Origin: Anaerotignum neopropionicum
Lineage (GTDB): Bacteria; Bacillota; Clostridia; Lachnospirales; Anaerotignaceae
Assembly: GCF_001571775.1 (NCBI RefSeq)
Contig: NZ_LRVM01000001.1
Span: 62,001 to 126,000 of the forward strand
Direction: 5' to 3'
Length of the DNA: 64,000 nt
In this document: piece by piece, positions 25,728 to 35,503 of the stretch
How the letters are laid out: every line of letters starts with the position of its first letter
Numbering within the stretch: the first letter of the stretch is position 1
Program-made: the position numbers and the translations under genes
The notes under the pieces: generated by a model
Told to the model about the DNA's origin: nothing
Seen by the model: only the letters and a program-made list of their open reading frames with translations
Databases searched by the model: none

Positions 25728-26561
25728 CTACACCTCTCTTCGGCCCTTCAGCAAAGCAATTTCCGCCCCATACCCCTCCAAGTCATTGGGTGTTTCCAAA
25801 TAAAAGGGCAGTTGGGCCAACTTAGGGTGATTTATGATTCTTGTAATTGCCTCAAGACCCAAAGTACCCGCTCCAATTTTTTCATGGCGGTCTTTATGGC
25901 TTTCCATGGGATTTTTACTGTCATTCAAATGAATGGCACGAAGCCTTTCCAGTCCAATCACCCTGTCAAATTCCTCTAAAACCCCATCCAAATTTCCCAC
26001 AACATCGTATCCGCCGTCATAAACATGGCAGGTATCCAGGCACACGCCCATACGTTCATGTCCATGAACTCCATCAATAATTTGGCGAATTTCTTCAAAG
26101 CTTCGTCCTACCTCACTCCCTTTGCCTGCCATGGTTTCCAGCAAAATGGGCGTTTTTCCTCCTTTTTGCAAAACCTCGTTGAGCATCTCACAAATCATTG
26201 CAATCCCCACTTGTGCGCCTTGCTTCACATGACTGCCGGGGTGGAAATTATACATCACGTTTGGCAACAGCTCCAGCCGTTCCAAATCCTCCTCCATCAT
26301 ACGGCGGGCAAATTCTCTTAGGCCTTTGTCAGCAGAACAAGGATTCATTGTATACGGCGCATGGGCTAATAACGTACCCACCCCTCGCTCCTCTCCAAAG
26401 GCAATATATGCATCAATATCCCCTCTATCCAAGGCTTTTACACTGCCGCCCCTTGGATTTCTGGTGAAAAATTGAAATACCGTCGCGCCGATTTGCTCCG
26501 CTTCCTTCCCCATGGCAAGGTATCCTTTTCCTGCCGATAAATGGCAGCCAATCCAAAACAT
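25728..26561 (-). CDS. nfo: Deoxyribonuclease IV (AP endonuclease)
   Basis: 277 residues. It cleaves DNA at abasic sites in base-excision repair. The TIM-barrel family motifs are visible: GCHLSAGKG at the N-terminus, [65 protein letters not shown] and a final LETPND. These supply the three-zinc ligands (His, Glu, Asp). ATG 26561 is chosen over ATG 26612, since GGAGG lies 10 bases upstream of the former and family members begin near this point. Confidence 0.94.
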   Translation of the reverse strand: MFWIGCHLSAGKGYLAMGKEAEQIGATVFQFFTRNPRGGSVKALDRGDIDAYIAFGEERGVGTLLAHAPYTMNPCSADKGLREFARRMMEEDLERLELLPNVMYNFHPGSHVKQGAQVGIAMICEMLNEVLQKGGKTPILLETMAGKGSEVGRSFEEIRQIIDGVHGHERMGVCLDTCHVYDGGYDVVGNLDGVLEEFDRVIGLERLRAIHLNDSKNPMESHKDRHEKIGAGTLGLEAITRIINHPKLAQLPFYLETPNDLEGYGAEIALLKGRREV

Positions 26562-26748
26562 TTCACATTCCTCCACATTTAGAGCTAAAATTTGCGCCCC
26601 CATAAAATTCACAAGGAAGCATTCCCGCTACTTTATTTTATATTACTGCAAAGCCTGTTTTTACGCAAGCATTCGACGAAGAGCTTTTTATATATCAAAG
26701 TTATTTTTTAGAATTATCAAATAATAATAATTATTTTTTAATAAACTA

Positions 26749-26777
26749 TTTTCATTTTAAAATTTATGTGATATAAT
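26749..26777 (+). promoter_or_regulatory. Promoter of the bacteriohemerythrin gene
   Basis: TTTTCA (26749-26754), a 17-base spacer and TATAAT (26772-26777) with TGA before it (extended -10), inside a very AT-rich region. Confidence 0.55.
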
Positions 26778-26842
26778 TCATCAAAAAGATACTTATTTTT
26801 CCACTAAATACTTTAAAACATACAACTACAAGGAGGTTTATT

Positions 26843-27250
26843 ATGGCTTTTACATGGACAAAGGAACTAGAAACAGGAAATTTACAAATTGATACGGAGC
26901 ATAAAGAATTAATTCAAGCAATCAATAACCTTTTAACAGCTTGTTCTTCCGGAAAAGGACGCGCTGAGGTTGAGAATACTGTGAACTTTTTGGCGCAGTA
27001 CACAAAAACTCATTTTGCGCATGAACAGGTATTGCAGCAGAAATATCATTACCCCGATTTCGTTAATCACAAAAAATATCATGAGGATTTTATTAAAGTG
27101 GTAGACGGCATTTCCACTCGCTTGAAAGCCCAAGGCCCCACAATTCAGTTGGTTGGCGAAGTTAATATGCAGATAGGTAACTGGCTGATCAATCATATTA
27201 AGCGGGAAGATGTTAAGGTTGCAAAACACATCCTTGAACAAACTAAATGA
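26843..27250 (+). CDS. Bacteriohemerythrin
   Basis: 135 residues, a single-domain hemerythrin. All seven di-iron ligands are in place: His20 (TEH), His57 and Glu61 (HFAHE), His76 and His80 (HKKYH), His118 and Asp123 (HIKRED). It binds O2 reversibly and, in anaerobes, is thought to scavenge oxygen or deliver it to detoxifying enzymes. AAGGAGG precedes the ATG. It is a single-gene transcript with its own promoter and terminator. Confidence 0.96.
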   Translation: MAFTWTKELETGNLQIDTEHKELIQAINNLLTACSSGKGRAEVENTVNFLAQYTKTHFAHEQVLQQKYHYPDFVNHKKYHEDFIKVVDGISTRLKAQGPTIQLVGEVNMQIGNWLINHIKREDVKVAKHILEQTK

Positions 27251-27257
27251 GAACCAT

Positions 27258-27300
27258 AAAAAAAGGATAGCAAAACACGCCTTGCTGTCCTTTTTTATTT
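27258..27300 (+). terminator. Terminator of the hemerythrin gene
   Basis: AAAAAGGATAGCAA pairs with TTGCTGTCCTTTTTT, one mismatch, T-run follows. Confidence 0.8.
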
Positions 27301-27325
27301 TAAAATTTTCTGATATTAAAGAAAG

Positions 27326-27349
27326 GGGGCCGACTTTTTCGGCACCCCT
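27326..27349. repeat. Palindrome of the GGGTGTCGAC family
   Basis: GGGGGCCGAC-TTTTT-CGGCACCCC is an imperfect copy of the palindrome seen at 16611, 30514, 43688 and 50078. It lies between the hemerythrin terminator and the NhaC-family gene end. Confidence 0.45.
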
Positions 27350-27430
27350 TTCTGCATATGACTTGCCATCTGCTTTATTGTTCACACAAATTCATTTTCG
27401 CCTTTTTCAAAACATCGCAGAAAAAAGAAG

Positions 27431-29071
27431 CTATGCCCTCTTTTCTTTTGCATCATAAATCTTCTTAATAATGAAAATTGTAACTACCATAGATGCAATA
27501 GCAATGGGCAGGTTAATGAGCCAATTTTGAATCAGCGCTGCCAAAATATAGTTTACAGCCGAAACAGCCGCTACCGTTAAAGCATAGGGCAGCTGGGTGG
27601 AAACATGGTTAATATGATCGCACTGGGCCCCCGTTGAGGCCATAATGGTCGTATCAGAAATTGGAGAGCAATGATCGCCACATACTGCCCCGGCCAAGGT
27701 AGCTGCAACGCAAATAATCAGCAATTCGCTGGTAGGGTCCAAAATAGGAACAACAATGGGCAAAAGAATACCGAAGGTTCCCCATGAGGTACCTGTTGCA
27801 AACGCCAGGAAAATAGCAATTAAAAATACTATAACCGGCAATAAAACGTGAAACATGCCTTTGTTACTTTCCAAAACACCCGCAACAAACTCTTTTGCCC
27901 CCAAAAGACCGGTAATACCGCTTAAGGTCCATGCAAAGGTCAAAATCAAAATTGCAGGTACCATAGCCTTAAAGCCTTCGGGCAGACAACACATAAATTC
28001 GTTAAAACTCAAAATACGGCGAGGAATGTATAGTACAAAGGTGAGCAGTAATGCCGCAATGGAGCCTAATAATAAGCCTACAGAAGCATCACATCCTGCA
28101 AATGCATCAATAAAGGATTCGCCATCAAAAAATCCGCCTGTATAAATCATACCAAGAACACAGCAGGCAATCAAAATGATAACCGGTAACACCAAATCAA
28201 TCACTTTCCCTTTGCCAGTTACTTGAGCCGCGGCTTCAGCTGCAAAAGGTCTAGATTCTGTTGTATAAAGGTCATTTTTCGACTGTGCATTCTTCTCATG
28301 CAGTCGCATTGGGCCAAAGTCAAAGTTTAACAAAGTCAAAGTTAGCATGGCAACAATAGTCAGCAATGCATAGAAATTATAGGGAATGGCACGAATAAAT
28401 AAATCCAAGCCATTTACACCATCTACAACCCCGGCAACCGCTGCCGCCCAAGAGGAAATCGGTGCAATAATACAAACTGGCGCTGCCGTTGCATCAATAA
28501 TATATGCCAGCTTTGCACGAGAAACATTATGGGTATCCGTTACAGGACGCATAACGCTGCCTACAGTCAGACAGTTAAAATAGTCATCTACAAAAATCAA
28601 AACTCCCAACATAAATGTGGATAATAAAGCGCCTTTTCTTGTTTTAATTCTTTCTCTCGCCCAAGCACCATAAGCCGCAGAGCCGCCTGCTTTATTCATT
28701 AAGGATACAATAATGCCCAATACAACCAAGAAAATTAAAATACCAACATTCCAGCCATCAGAAAGCTTCGCCAGTAAGCCGCCGTCTGTTTCGCTTGTAA
28801 CCATTGTCAAATACGCCTGTTTTATGTTGAAATTGCTGTGAAACAGGGCGCCTACAACAATACCTACAAACAACGAGGAATAAACCTCCTTTGTAATCAG
28901 TGCCAAAATAATGGCAACCAATGGTGGTACCAAAGACCAAACGGTTGCATACATATTACTTACTTCTCCCGCTTCTGCTTCACCGGCAAAAACAGTAACT
29001 GTCATCGCCACAATCAAAAGCGAGAAAATAACAAGCTTATTGATCCTGGTGTCTTTCTTTGTGTTTCTCAT
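27431..29071 (-). CDS. lysW: NhaC-family transporter under lysine riboswitch control (probable lysine transporter)
   Basis: 546 residues, about twelve hydrophobic helices. It belongs to the Na+/H+ antiporter NhaC family: VDDYFNCLTVGSVMRPVTD, APVCIIAPISSWAAAVAG, ATGTSWGTFGILLPI and AGAVCGDHCSPISDTTIMASTGAQCDHINHV are visible. The leader carries a lysine riboswitch and terminator. Comparative work on lysine riboswitches named such NhaC-type genes lysW and proposed lysine uptake, so the likely substrate is lysine rather than Na+. ATG 29071 with AAAGGGGA upstream is preferred over the longer frame starting at 29149. Transport activity itself is inferred. Confidence 0.85.
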   Translation of the reverse strand: MRNTKKDTRINKLVIFSLLIVAMTVTVFAGEAEAGEVSNMYATVWSLVPPLVAIILALITKEVYSSLFVGIVVGALFHSNFNIKQAYLTMVTSETDGGLLAKLSDGWNVGILIFLVVLGIIVSLMNKAGGSAAYGAWARERIKTRKGALLSTFMLGVLIFVDDYFNCLTVGSVMRPVTDTHNVSRAKLAYIIDATAAPVCIIAPISSWAAAVAGVVDGVNGLDLFIRAIPYNFYALLTIVAMLTLTLLNFDFGPMRLHEKNAQSKNDLYTTESRPFAAEAAAQVTGKGKVIDLVLPVIILIACCVLGMIYTGGFFDGESFIDAFAGCDASVGLLLGSIAALLLTFVLYIPRRILSFNEFMCCLPEGFKAMVPAILILTFAWTLSGITGLLGAKEFVAGVLESNKGMFHVLLPVIVFLIAIFLAFATGTSWGTFGILLPIVVPILDPTSELLIICVAATLAGAVCGDHCSPISDTTIMASTGAQCDHINHVSTQLPYALTVAAVSAVNYILAALIQNWLINLPIAIASMVVTIFIIKKIYDAKEKRA

Positions 29072-29236
29072 AATCCGTCCCCTTTCCATAATCATAAAGT
29101 ATAATTCCATCGTTTCATTCGCTTTGGAAACCTCAAGAAAAACTACCACTTACACAATCTCCCCATATAAGCAGTAAGCTTTCAAATATACCGTCCTCAG
29201 GCGCTGCAATCCTTTTTTTGTTTTTGCTAAGAAATC

Positions 29237-29275
29237 AAAAAACAAAAAAATAAAGCCATGCAACGCATGGCTTCA
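29237..29275 (-). terminator. Regulatory terminator of the lysine riboswitch
   Basis: On the minus strand AAGCCATGCG pairs with the following CGCATGGCTT-like arm (TGCATGGCTT) and a long T-rich run follows. It lies between the riboswitch and the coding region. Confidence 0.75.
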
Positions 29276-29309
29276 AAATATCCAATATTATTTGGAAGTT
29301 CCGAGTTCC

Positions 29310-29467
29310 CGATAGCGCTCCACTAAAGTGACAGCACATTATATATTTTATAATGCGCCAGCCAAGCACCCCCAAGGCAGAGAAACTCAGCTTCGGCAAT
29401 GTTCCCTTTCCGCTTCCGTCACCTTAACGTTTGTTGAAGTTTTACTCATGAACACTGCGCCTCTATC
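29310..29467 (-). ncRNA. Lysine riboswitch (L box)
   Basis: Reading the minus strand, conserved L-box elements occur in order: GATAGAGGCGC, ATGAGTA, GGAAAGGGAA, GCCGAAGC, GCTTGGCTGGCGCA, CTGTCACTTTAGTGGAGCGC and the closing TATC that pairs with GATA of the 5' end (P1). The order and spacing match the five-helix lysine aptamer. Ligand binding would favour the terminator at 29237-29275 and shut off the transporter. Confidence 0.93.
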
Positions 29468-29507
29468 TAATATTAATTTAATACCGATCAAAATCGGTTA
29501 TGCTTCA

Positions 29508-29537
29508 TACATACCATACACGCTATGTAAAAGTCAA
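29508..29537 (-). promoter_or_regulatory. Promoter of the lysine riboswitch transcript
   Basis: TTGACT (29532-29537 on the minus strand), an 18-base spacer and TATGTA (29508-29513), about 40 bases before the aptamer. Confidence 0.45.
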
Positions 29538-29694
29538 GCTTTTTCACCCAAAAACCATGTTTTCCCCTTAATTTTTGCGATATAATGTCTTTTTCTCGCG
29601 GACTATTCCATTAAAACTAAAAAAATGGTATAGTATGGTATAGAAATTAAAAAAACGCAAATTGTAAGATATAAAACAAAGGAGGTAATTTCTT

Positions 29695-30417
29695 ATGTCA
29701 ACACCACATATTTCCGCAGAAAAAGGAGATTTTGCAAAAACTGTTCTAATGCCGGGCGATCCCTTACGTGCAAAATTTATTGCCGAAACTTTTTTGCAGG
29801 ATGCTGTTTTAGTTAACAACGTCAGAGGAATTCAAGGCTACACAGGAACCTACAAGGGCACACGGGTATCCGTTATGGCCAGCGGCATGGGTATACCCTC
29901 CATGGGGATTTACAGCTATGAGCTATTTTCCTTTTATGACGTTGAAAATATTATCCGCATCGGCTCCGCAGGTGCCTTCAATGATAAGCTGCAGCTGCGT
30001 GATATTGTAGCAGGTATGGGCGCAAGCACCACTTCAAATTTTGGCGCACAATATGAAATTTCAGGCACCCTTTGCAATTTGGCTGATTACGATTTGCTCA
30101 GTGCTGCCGTTACCTCCGCCAAAGAATTGGGGCAGGATTTAAAGGTGGGTAATGTTTTATCCTCCGATACCTTCTATGACGACCGCCCCGACAACATGAA
30201 AAATTGGACAAAAATGGGTATCCTTTGCGTGGAAATGGAAGCCGCTGCATTATATATGAATGCAGCCAGATTAGGAAAACGCGCGTTGGCTTTACTTACC
30301 ATTTCCGATAAGCCCCTTACCGGCGAGGAAACCACAGCCGAGGAGCGCCAGACAACCTTTACCCAAATGATGGAGATTGCCTTGGAAACCGCCATCAAGA
30401 TGGAACAGCAACCCTGA
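29695..30417 (+). CDS. deoD: Purine-nucleoside phosphorylase DeoD
   Basis: 240 residues, the trimer-of-dimers (hexameric) type. It splits purine (deoxy)nucleosides with phosphate for salvage. Features are the N-terminal TPHISAEKGDFAKTVLMPGDPLRAKFIAE, GIPSMGIYSYEL, RIGSAGAF, the ribose-binding VEMEAAALY, and the catalytic Asp in ISDKPLTGEETTAEERQTTF. The last motif reads SDK where E. coli has SDH. AAGGAGG precedes the ATG. It is followed by a strong hairpin and a terminator, so it appears monocistronic. Confidence 0.95.
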   Translation: MSTPHISAEKGDFAKTVLMPGDPLRAKFIAETFLQDAVLVNNVRGIQGYTGTYKGTRVSVMASGMGIPSMGIYSYELFSFYDVENIIRIGSAGAFNDKLQLRDIVAGMGASTTSNFGAQYEISGTLCNLADYDLLSAAVTSAKELGQDLKVGNVLSSDTFYDDRPDNMKNWTKMGILCVEMEAAALYMNAARLGKRALALLTISDKPLTGEETTAEERQTTFTQMMEIALETAIKMEQQP

Positions 30418-30426
30418 TAAATACAA

Positions 30427-30458
30427 CCGAGGGCATGAAAATTTTCCATGCCCTCGGG
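30427..30458. other. Hairpin after deoD without T-run
   Basis: CCGAGGGCATG pairs perfectly with CATGCCCTCGG around AAAATTTTC. It lies 10 bases past the deoD stop and has no T-run, so it may stabilise the 3' end rather than terminate. Confidence 0.5.
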
Positions 30459-30512
30459 ATTATCGGCAAAATCAATGCTCATTGCGAATATGAATTTTTC
30501 AGCTTTTTTCAA

Positions 30513-30569
30513 TGGGTGTTGACTTTGCCGACATCAAAAAGCGTGAGTGTTTGGAAACACTCTTTTTTT
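30513..30569 (+). terminator. Terminator before the methyltransferase gene
   Basis: A degenerate copy of the recurring palindrome (GGGTGTTGAC-TTTG-CCGACATC, about 30513-30535) is followed by GAGTGTTT-GG-AAACACTC (30545-30562) and seven T. Confidence 0.75.
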
Positions 30570-30598
30570 CACCCTATATAATAAAGGAGGCTTCTCCC

Positions 30599-31801
30599 AT
30601 GAAATTACCCATTGTCACTCTAAAAAAGGGTGAGGGCCGTATGCTGAAGGCAGGCGGTCTTTGGATTTACGATAACGAAATAGCCACCGTCAGCCAGGAT
30701 ACGATAAACGGCGGGCTGGTTTGTGTGCAGGATTTTGACGGCTATGCCTTGGGCACAGGCTTTTATAACAATCACTCAAAAATCACCATTCGTATGATGA
30801 CACGAGATAAAAATGGGGAAGTAGACCAGGATTTTTTGCGCCGTCGCGTGGAAACCGCTTGGGCATACCGAAAAAAAACCGTCGATACCTCCTCCTGCCG
30901 CCTTATTTTTGGCGAGGCGGACTTTCTCCCCGGTATCATCATTGACAAATTTTCCGATGTATTGGTGGTGCAGTCTCTGGCCCTGGGCATTGATAAAATG
31001 AAGGGGGATATCCTCCGTCTTTTGCTGGAAGCCTTGGAAAAGGACGGCGTATCCATCCGAGGGATTTATGAGCGAAGCGACGCAAAGGTTCGGGAACAAG
31101 AAGGCATGGAGCGTGTGAAAGGCTTTTTAAGCGAACCCTTTGACACAAAGGTGGAAATTACGGAAAACGGTGTGAAGTATATTGTGGATGTGGAAGATGG
31201 ACAAAAAACAGGCTTTTTTCTTGACCAAAAATATAACCGTGCCGCAATTCATAAGCTTTGCAGCGGCGCAGAGGTTTTGGACTGCTTTACCCATACAGGC
31301 TCCTTTGCACTAAACGCAGGCATTGCCGGGGCAAAAAGCGTATTGGGTGTTGATGCTTCTCAACTTGCCGTGGATCAAGCAACCCAAAACGCCAAGCTAA
31401 ACGGCATTGAAAACGTGGTTCGCTTTCAATGCGAGGATGTTTTTGAACTGCTCCCCCGTTTGGAGGCGGAAGGCCGGAAGTTTGATGTCATCATCCTTGA
31501 CCCTCCCGCATTTACGAAATCTAGAAGCTCCATAAAAAATGCAGTCAAGGGCTACCGGGAAATTAATCTTCGGGCCATGAAGCTTATAAAAGACGGAGGA
31601 TTTTTGGCAACCTGCTCCTGCTCCCATTTTATGAGCTATGACTTATTCACGCAAACCATAGGACAAGCGGCAAAAAATGTGCATAAACGCCTGCGCCAAG
31701 TGGAATATCGCACCCAATCCCCCGACCACCCCATCCTTTGGGCGGCGGACGAGTCCTATTACTTGAAGTTTTATATTTTTCAAGTTTGTAAAAACCCATA
31801 A
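30599..31801 (+). CDS. Class I SAM-dependent rRNA methyltransferase (RlmI/RlmK-like, PUA domain)
   Basis: 400 residues. The N-terminal PUA-like RNA-binding domain (about 1-75, with MLKAGGLWIYDNEI) precedes an insert domain and a C-terminal Rossmann methyltransferase. Motif I is VLDCFTHTGSFALNAG, the acid loop reads VLGVDASQLAVDQA, and the catalytic motif is ILDPPAFTKSRSS. CSCSHFM supplies the cysteine typical of m5C enzymes of this family. The probable reaction is methylation of C1962 of 23S rRNA, inferred from family membership. ATG 30599 with AAAGGAGG is preferred; the longer frame from 30512 would cover the terminator. Confidence 0.9.
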   Translation: MKLPIVTLKKGEGRMLKAGGLWIYDNEIATVSQDTINGGLVCVQDFDGYALGTGFYNNHSKITIRMMTRDKNGEVDQDFLRRRVETAWAYRKKTVDTSSCRLIFGEADFLPGIIIDKFSDVLVVQSLALGIDKMKGDILRLLLEALEKDGVSIRGIYERSDAKVREQEGMERVKGFLSEPFDTKVEITENGVKYIVDVEDGQKTGFFLDQKYNRAAIHKLCSGAEVLDCFTHTGSFALNAGIAGAKSVLGVDASQLAVDQATQNAKLNGIENVVRFQCEDVFELLPRLEAEGRKFDVIILDPPAFTKSRSSIKNAVKGYREINLRAMKLIKDGGFLATCSCSHFMSYDLFTQTIGQAAKNVHKRLRQVEYRTQSPDHPILWAADESYYLKFYIFQVCKNP

Positions 31802-31828
31802 TTTATCTTTTAATAATGGAAAAATGGA

Positions 31829-31880
31829 GAACAGGCAATGATGAAGGCCCATACCGCTATCATCATTGCCTGTTCTTTTT
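31829..31880 (+). terminator. Terminator of the methyltransferase gene
   Basis: GAACAGGCAATGATGA pairs perfectly with TCATCATTGCCTGTTC and is followed by five T. Confidence 0.85.
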
Positions 31881-31896
31881 GAGGGGAGGTGCATCT

Positions 31897-31932
31897 ATGT
31901 CAATGTATTTGAAAAGCCGTAAGGCTTGTTGA
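31897..31932 (+). CDS. Possible 11-residue mini-ORF (doubtful)
   Basis: ATG TCA ATG TAT TTG ... TGT TGA encodes MSMYLKSRKAC after a good GGGGAGGT site 7 bases upstream. It could be a leader peptide or the start of a decayed gene: later codons in this frame are interrupted by stops. The rest of the gap to 32073 shows no gene or structured RNA that I recognise. Confidence 0.2.
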   Translation: MSMYLKSRKAC

Positions 31933-32072
31933 CGATTTCATGTATATAAGATACCAAATCTTTTTGAAGAAACAATGGACAAAAACCGTCGTTTTTTTTA
32001 AGAAATCCCGTATAGATTCTTAATGCATGGGCATCAAGTGCTTTAAAGAGGGTAGATCAGATGACCCCCTAT

Positions 32073-32123
32073 AAAAAAGCCTATGCCGAAGGTTTTTCCC
32101 TGCAACATAGGCTTTTTCTTTAT
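32073..32123. terminator. Terminator downstream of gltX
   Basis: AAAAAAGCCTATG pairs with CATAGGCTTTTTC. T-runs are present on both strands; it lies 75 bases past the gltX stop. Confidence 0.75.
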
Positions 32124-32196
32124 ATTAAATTTTCAAAATCAAATGATCACTTTCCTCTTTTTCAAACAAACCTTCCAACACCGCCAATATTTCTTT

Positions 32197-33645
32197 TTAT
32201 TGACTTAAAAGAGCAATGCCTTTTTCCATACGACGAAGGGTTTCTTCCTTCCCTAAAATATACGCCAATTCAAAAGCACCGCCGGGGGAGGTTGGCTCAC
32301 CTGATAAAGCTGTTCGAATAGGCCATAATAACTGACCATTCTTGATCCCCAATTCGCCCACCAAGGCCATCATGCTATCATGGATTGCCGTTTCGTCCCA
32401 CTGAGTCAAGGCCTCTAAAACAGGCATTGCCGCCTGTAGGCTTGAAAGGGCAATGGCATCATCCGTTTTCATCTTCTTATGGGTATAAAGCTCTGTGCCA
32501 TATTCAGGCAGCTCTTTAAAAAATGCAACCAACGCCGGAATATCGTTCAAGGTTTCCAAGCGTTTTTGCAGGAGTGTTGCAATTTTCTTCAAATCCAGCT
32601 GAGTTTCCCCCAAAGCCTCCTTTAGCTTTGGCTCCGCCAAGCCATAGAATTTTTCAAAATCCATGGCCTTCATATATTCCCCATTCATCCAAGTCAATTT
32701 TTTAATATCAAAAATGGAGGGAGACTTGCTCAACCCTGCAATATCAAACTTTCCTTCCAATTCCTTTAAGGTAAAAATTTCAGAATTATCCGAAGGGCTC
32801 CAGCCCAGCAGGGCAATGTAATTCACAATGGCCTCTACCAAATACCCCTCTCTCACCAAATCCTCGAAGGACTTATCTCCGTGACGCTTAGAAAGCTTAT
32901 GATGGGCATCACGCATTACCGCCGGCAAATGCACATACACCGGTGCCTCCCACCCAAACGCCCGATACAGTAAATTGTACTTAGGCGTGGAGGATAAGTA
33001 TTCACTCCCTCTTACTACATGGGTAATTTCCATCAAGTGGTCATCCACCACATTTGCAAAGTTATAGGTGGGAAATCCGTCTGCCTTCATCAAAATTTGG
33101 TCATCCAGCTCCTTATTTTCCACTGTGATTTCCCCATAAACCAAGTCATGAAAGGTGGTTGTCCCCTCCTCAGGCATTTTTTGACGAATGACATAGGGCA
33201 CCCCTGAATCCAGTTTCCCCAGTACATCTTCCTTTGATAAATGGTAGCAATGGCGGTCGTACTTTGCAAAAGCCGCGCCCTCCCCATTGCTTTCCTTCAA
33301 GCCGTCCAACCGTTCCTTGGTACAAAAACAATAGTAAGCCTCGCCTTTTTCAATCAATTCCAGGGCATAATTCATATACATGCCCATTCTTTCACTCTGC
33401 ACATAAGGGCCGTATTCTCCCCCTACATCAGGGCCTTCGTCATGGTGCAGCCCTGTCATTTTCAAGGTATTATAAATAATATCTGTAGCGCCCTCAACAA
33501 AGCGCTCCTGATCCGTATCTTCAATACGCAAAATAAACTTTCCACCCTGAGATTTTGCAATTAAATATTCATATAACGCCGTACGTAAATTTCCGATATG
33601 CATATATCCGGTAGGGCTGGGCGCAAACCTGGTTCTAATTTCCAT
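32197..33645 (-). CDS. gltX: Glutamyl-tRNA synthetase
   Basis: 482 residues. It charges tRNA-Glu, and tRNA-Gln in the indirect pathway common in Firmicutes. The class I signatures are [17 protein letters not shown] (HIGH motif, as HIGN) and [12 protein letters not shown] (KMSKS equivalent, as KLSKRHG). [10 protein letters not shown] and [19 protein letters not shown] belong to the catalytic core, and the C-terminal anticodon-binding helical domain is complete. ATG 33645 with GGAAAGGAAG upstream is preferred over 33693. A probable promoter (TTTACA, 17 bases, TAAACT) lies near 33700-33735 on the minus strand. Confidence 0.95.
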   Translation of the reverse strand: MEIRTRFAPSPTGYMHIGNLRTALYEYLIAKSQGGKFILRIEDTDQERFVEGATDIIYNTLKMTGLHHDEGPDVGGEYGPYVQSERMGMYMNYALELIEKGEAYYCFCTKERLDGLKESNGEGAAFAKYDRHCYHLSKEDVLGKLDSGVPYVIRQKMPEEGTTTFHDLVYGEITVENKELDDQILMKADGFPTYNFANVVDDHLMEITHVVRGSEYLSSTPKYNLLYRAFGWEAPVYVHLPAVMRDAHHKLSKRHGDKSFEDLVREGYLVEAIVNYIALLGWSPSDNSEIFTLKELEGKFDIAGLSKSPSIFDIKKLTWMNGEYMKAMDFEKFYGLAEPKLKEALGETQLDLKKIATLLQKRLETLNDIPALVAFFKELPEYGTELYTHKKMKTDDAIALSSLQAAMPVLEALTQWDETAIHDSMMALVGELGIKNGQLLWPIRTALSGEPTSPGGAFELAYILGKEETLRRMEKGIALLSQ

Positions 33646-33892
33646 TTTAATACTTCCTTTCCCATAAATAATCTGACAAGCCCAATAACACATATTAATA
33701 GTTTATACGCAAACCTCCCTCGTGTAAAGTCCTTTTTCCTTGGGGCTTTTCAGCCTTCTAGCGGTGTACTGCGGCTTTTTTGATAGAAGCATAATATCCA
33801 TTTTCAGCGAATCCCATTCTTTTATTTCAAATGAAATACATTTTTCGGCACTTTCCACCTTTGAGGATTTTCCCTAATAACATGAAAATGAA

Positions 33893-33932
33893 CCCCTTTC
33901 ACTAGACCTGTTTCGTCTATCAAAAGGAGTTC
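33893..33932. other. Long imperfect hairpin in the gltX-cstA gap
   Basis: TGAACCCCTTTCACTAGA can pair with TCTATCAAAAGGAGTTCA with two mismatches or bulges. The remaining sequence of the gap (33740-34039) has no gene. CCTTGCC...GCAAGG and TTGATGCATCAA near 34000-34043 may terminate cstA transcription. Confidence 0.4.
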
Positions 33933-34039
33933 ACTTTCTTTACTGTTAATATTTAAGAAAAAACTAGAAGAAAGGTAGTCTTTTCAAAGAGGGCTAACCT
34001 TGCCAGCAATCATTCCCGTCTTTGCAAGGCATTGATGCA

Positions 34040-35473
34040 TCAAAGATTCTTTGCTATATCCTGATCCATGGAAGGTGCTTTTTTCATAAACTTAACCACA
34101 AATAACCCTAAGCAAACAGCGGCAAAAATAATGCCTGCAGGATAAGAAATTCCCGCACCTAATTTAAAGCCTTCGGGCGCCATCAAAATATATGTACAGC
34201 TTACTGCGGACATAAATGTAGCTGGAACTGCAGCAATCCAAGGTAAAATTTCATTCTTACGCAGGTAAGCTGCTGCTGCCCAAAGAGCGATCATGGCCAA
34301 TGTCTGGTTACTCCAAGAGAAATATCTCCAAATGATAGTAATATCAACCTGAGATAGCAGAGCGCCAATTGCCAACAGTGGAATGGTAACCATAAGTCTG
34401 GTTTTGATTTTTTGCTGATCTACTTTGAACCAGTCGGAAATTACCAAGCGGGCACTTCTAAAGGCTGTATCGCCGGAAGAAATGGGGCAGGCAATAACGC
34501 CAACCATCGCAATGACAGCACCGATAGGTCCTAGGAGGGAGTTGCAGATTTCATAAACAACACCGCCTTGTCCGCCAAGTCTTGTAATTGCTTCTGCCAA
34601 ACCGCCTGTGCCTTCGTAGAATGCAACACCTGCTGCGGCCCAGATCAACGCAATTACACCTTCACAAACCATGGCACCATAGAAAATTTTTCTACCGTCT
34701 TTTTCACTCTTCATGCAACGCGCCATCAAAGGTGACTGTGTTGCATGGAAGCCGGAAATTGCACCGCAAGCAACGGTAATAAACATAAACGGCCAAATTG
34801 CTGTACCCTTCGGATGAAGATTGTTAAAAGCAATTTCAGGAATTGTGTAGCCCTTGATGATGATTCCGCCTGCCACGCCAATGGCCATAACAATCAAACA
34901 AATACCAAAGATTGGATAAACCTTACCAATTAATTTATCAATAGGAACCAATGTTGCCAGGAAATAATATGCAATAACCACTACCAACCAAAATTTTGCA
35001 TTAAAGGCAGCCGGTGTCAGCATTGCCAACAAGGCTGAAGGACCTGTTGCAAAAACAGTACCTACCAAAACAAGTAATACAACGGAGAAAATACGCATTA
35101 CTGTTTTCATAAAGGGTCCAAGATAGATACCAACAATCTCAGAAATACTGGTGCCTTTGTGACGCATAGAAATCATACCTGCAAGGTAATCATGCACACC
35201 ACCTGCAAAAATAGTACCGAAAGTAATCCATAAAAATACGGATGGCCCCCATAATGCACCTGCAATTGCACCATAAATAGGCCCTAATCCTGCAATGTTT
35301 AACAGCTGAATCAAAAAAATCTTGGGGTTGCTCATTACTACGTAGTCTGTTCCATCCGCCATTGTTGTCGCAGGCGTAGGTCTGTCATCGGGTTTAAAGG
35401 TTCTTTCCACGAAAGCACCATACAATAAATACCCAACGATAAGAATTGCTAGACATACGAAGAAACTAATCAT
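34040..35473 (-). CDS. cstA: CstA-family carbon-starvation transporter (pyruvate/peptide uptake)
   Basis: 477 residues, about thirteen hydrophobic helices, somewhat shorter than enterobacterial CstA (about 700). Family features are NIAGLGPIYGAIAGALWGP, FAGGVHDYLAGMISMRHKG, GFHATQSPLMARCMKSE and ISSGDTAFRSARLVISD. CstA and its paralogue BtsT take up pyruvate, and peptide uptake has also been proposed. In the paralogous E. coli system the transporter gene is controlled by the LytTR-type pair BtsSR. Here a LytS/LytR-type pair lies immediately upstream on the same strand, so pyruvate sensing is a reasonable inference. AAAGGAAGGG precedes the ATG. Confidence 0.9.
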   Translation of the reverse strand: MISFFVCLAILIVGYLLYGAFVERTFKPDDRPTPATTMADGTDYVVMSNPKIFLIQLLNIAGLGPIYGAIAGALWGPSVFLWITFGTIFAGGVHDYLAGMISMRHKGTSISEIVGIYLGPFMKTVMRIFSVVLLVLVGTVFATGPSALLAMLTPAAFNAKFWLVVVIAYYFLATLVPIDKLIGKVYPIFGICLIVMAIGVAGGIIIKGYTIPEIAFNNLHPKGTAIWPFMFITVACGAISGFHATQSPLMARCMKSEKDGRKIFYGAMVCEGVIALIWAAAGVAFYEGTGGLAEAITRLGGQGGVVYEICNSLLGPIGAVIAMVGVIACPISSGDTAFRSARLVISDWFKVDQQKIKTRLMVTIPLLAIGALLSQVDITIIWRYFSWSNQTLAMIALWAAAAYLRKNEILPWIAAVPATFMSAVSCTYILMAPEGFKLGAGISYPAGIIFAAVCLGLFVVKFMKKAPSMDQDIAKNL

Positions 35474-35503
35474 AACTTTCCCTTCCTTTCATAAATAAAA
35501 ATT

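Noticed and set aside
29568-29819. 83-residue minus-strand frame overlapping the deoD start
   Set aside because: It overlaps the deoD ribosome binding site and coding start antisense; no supporting signal.
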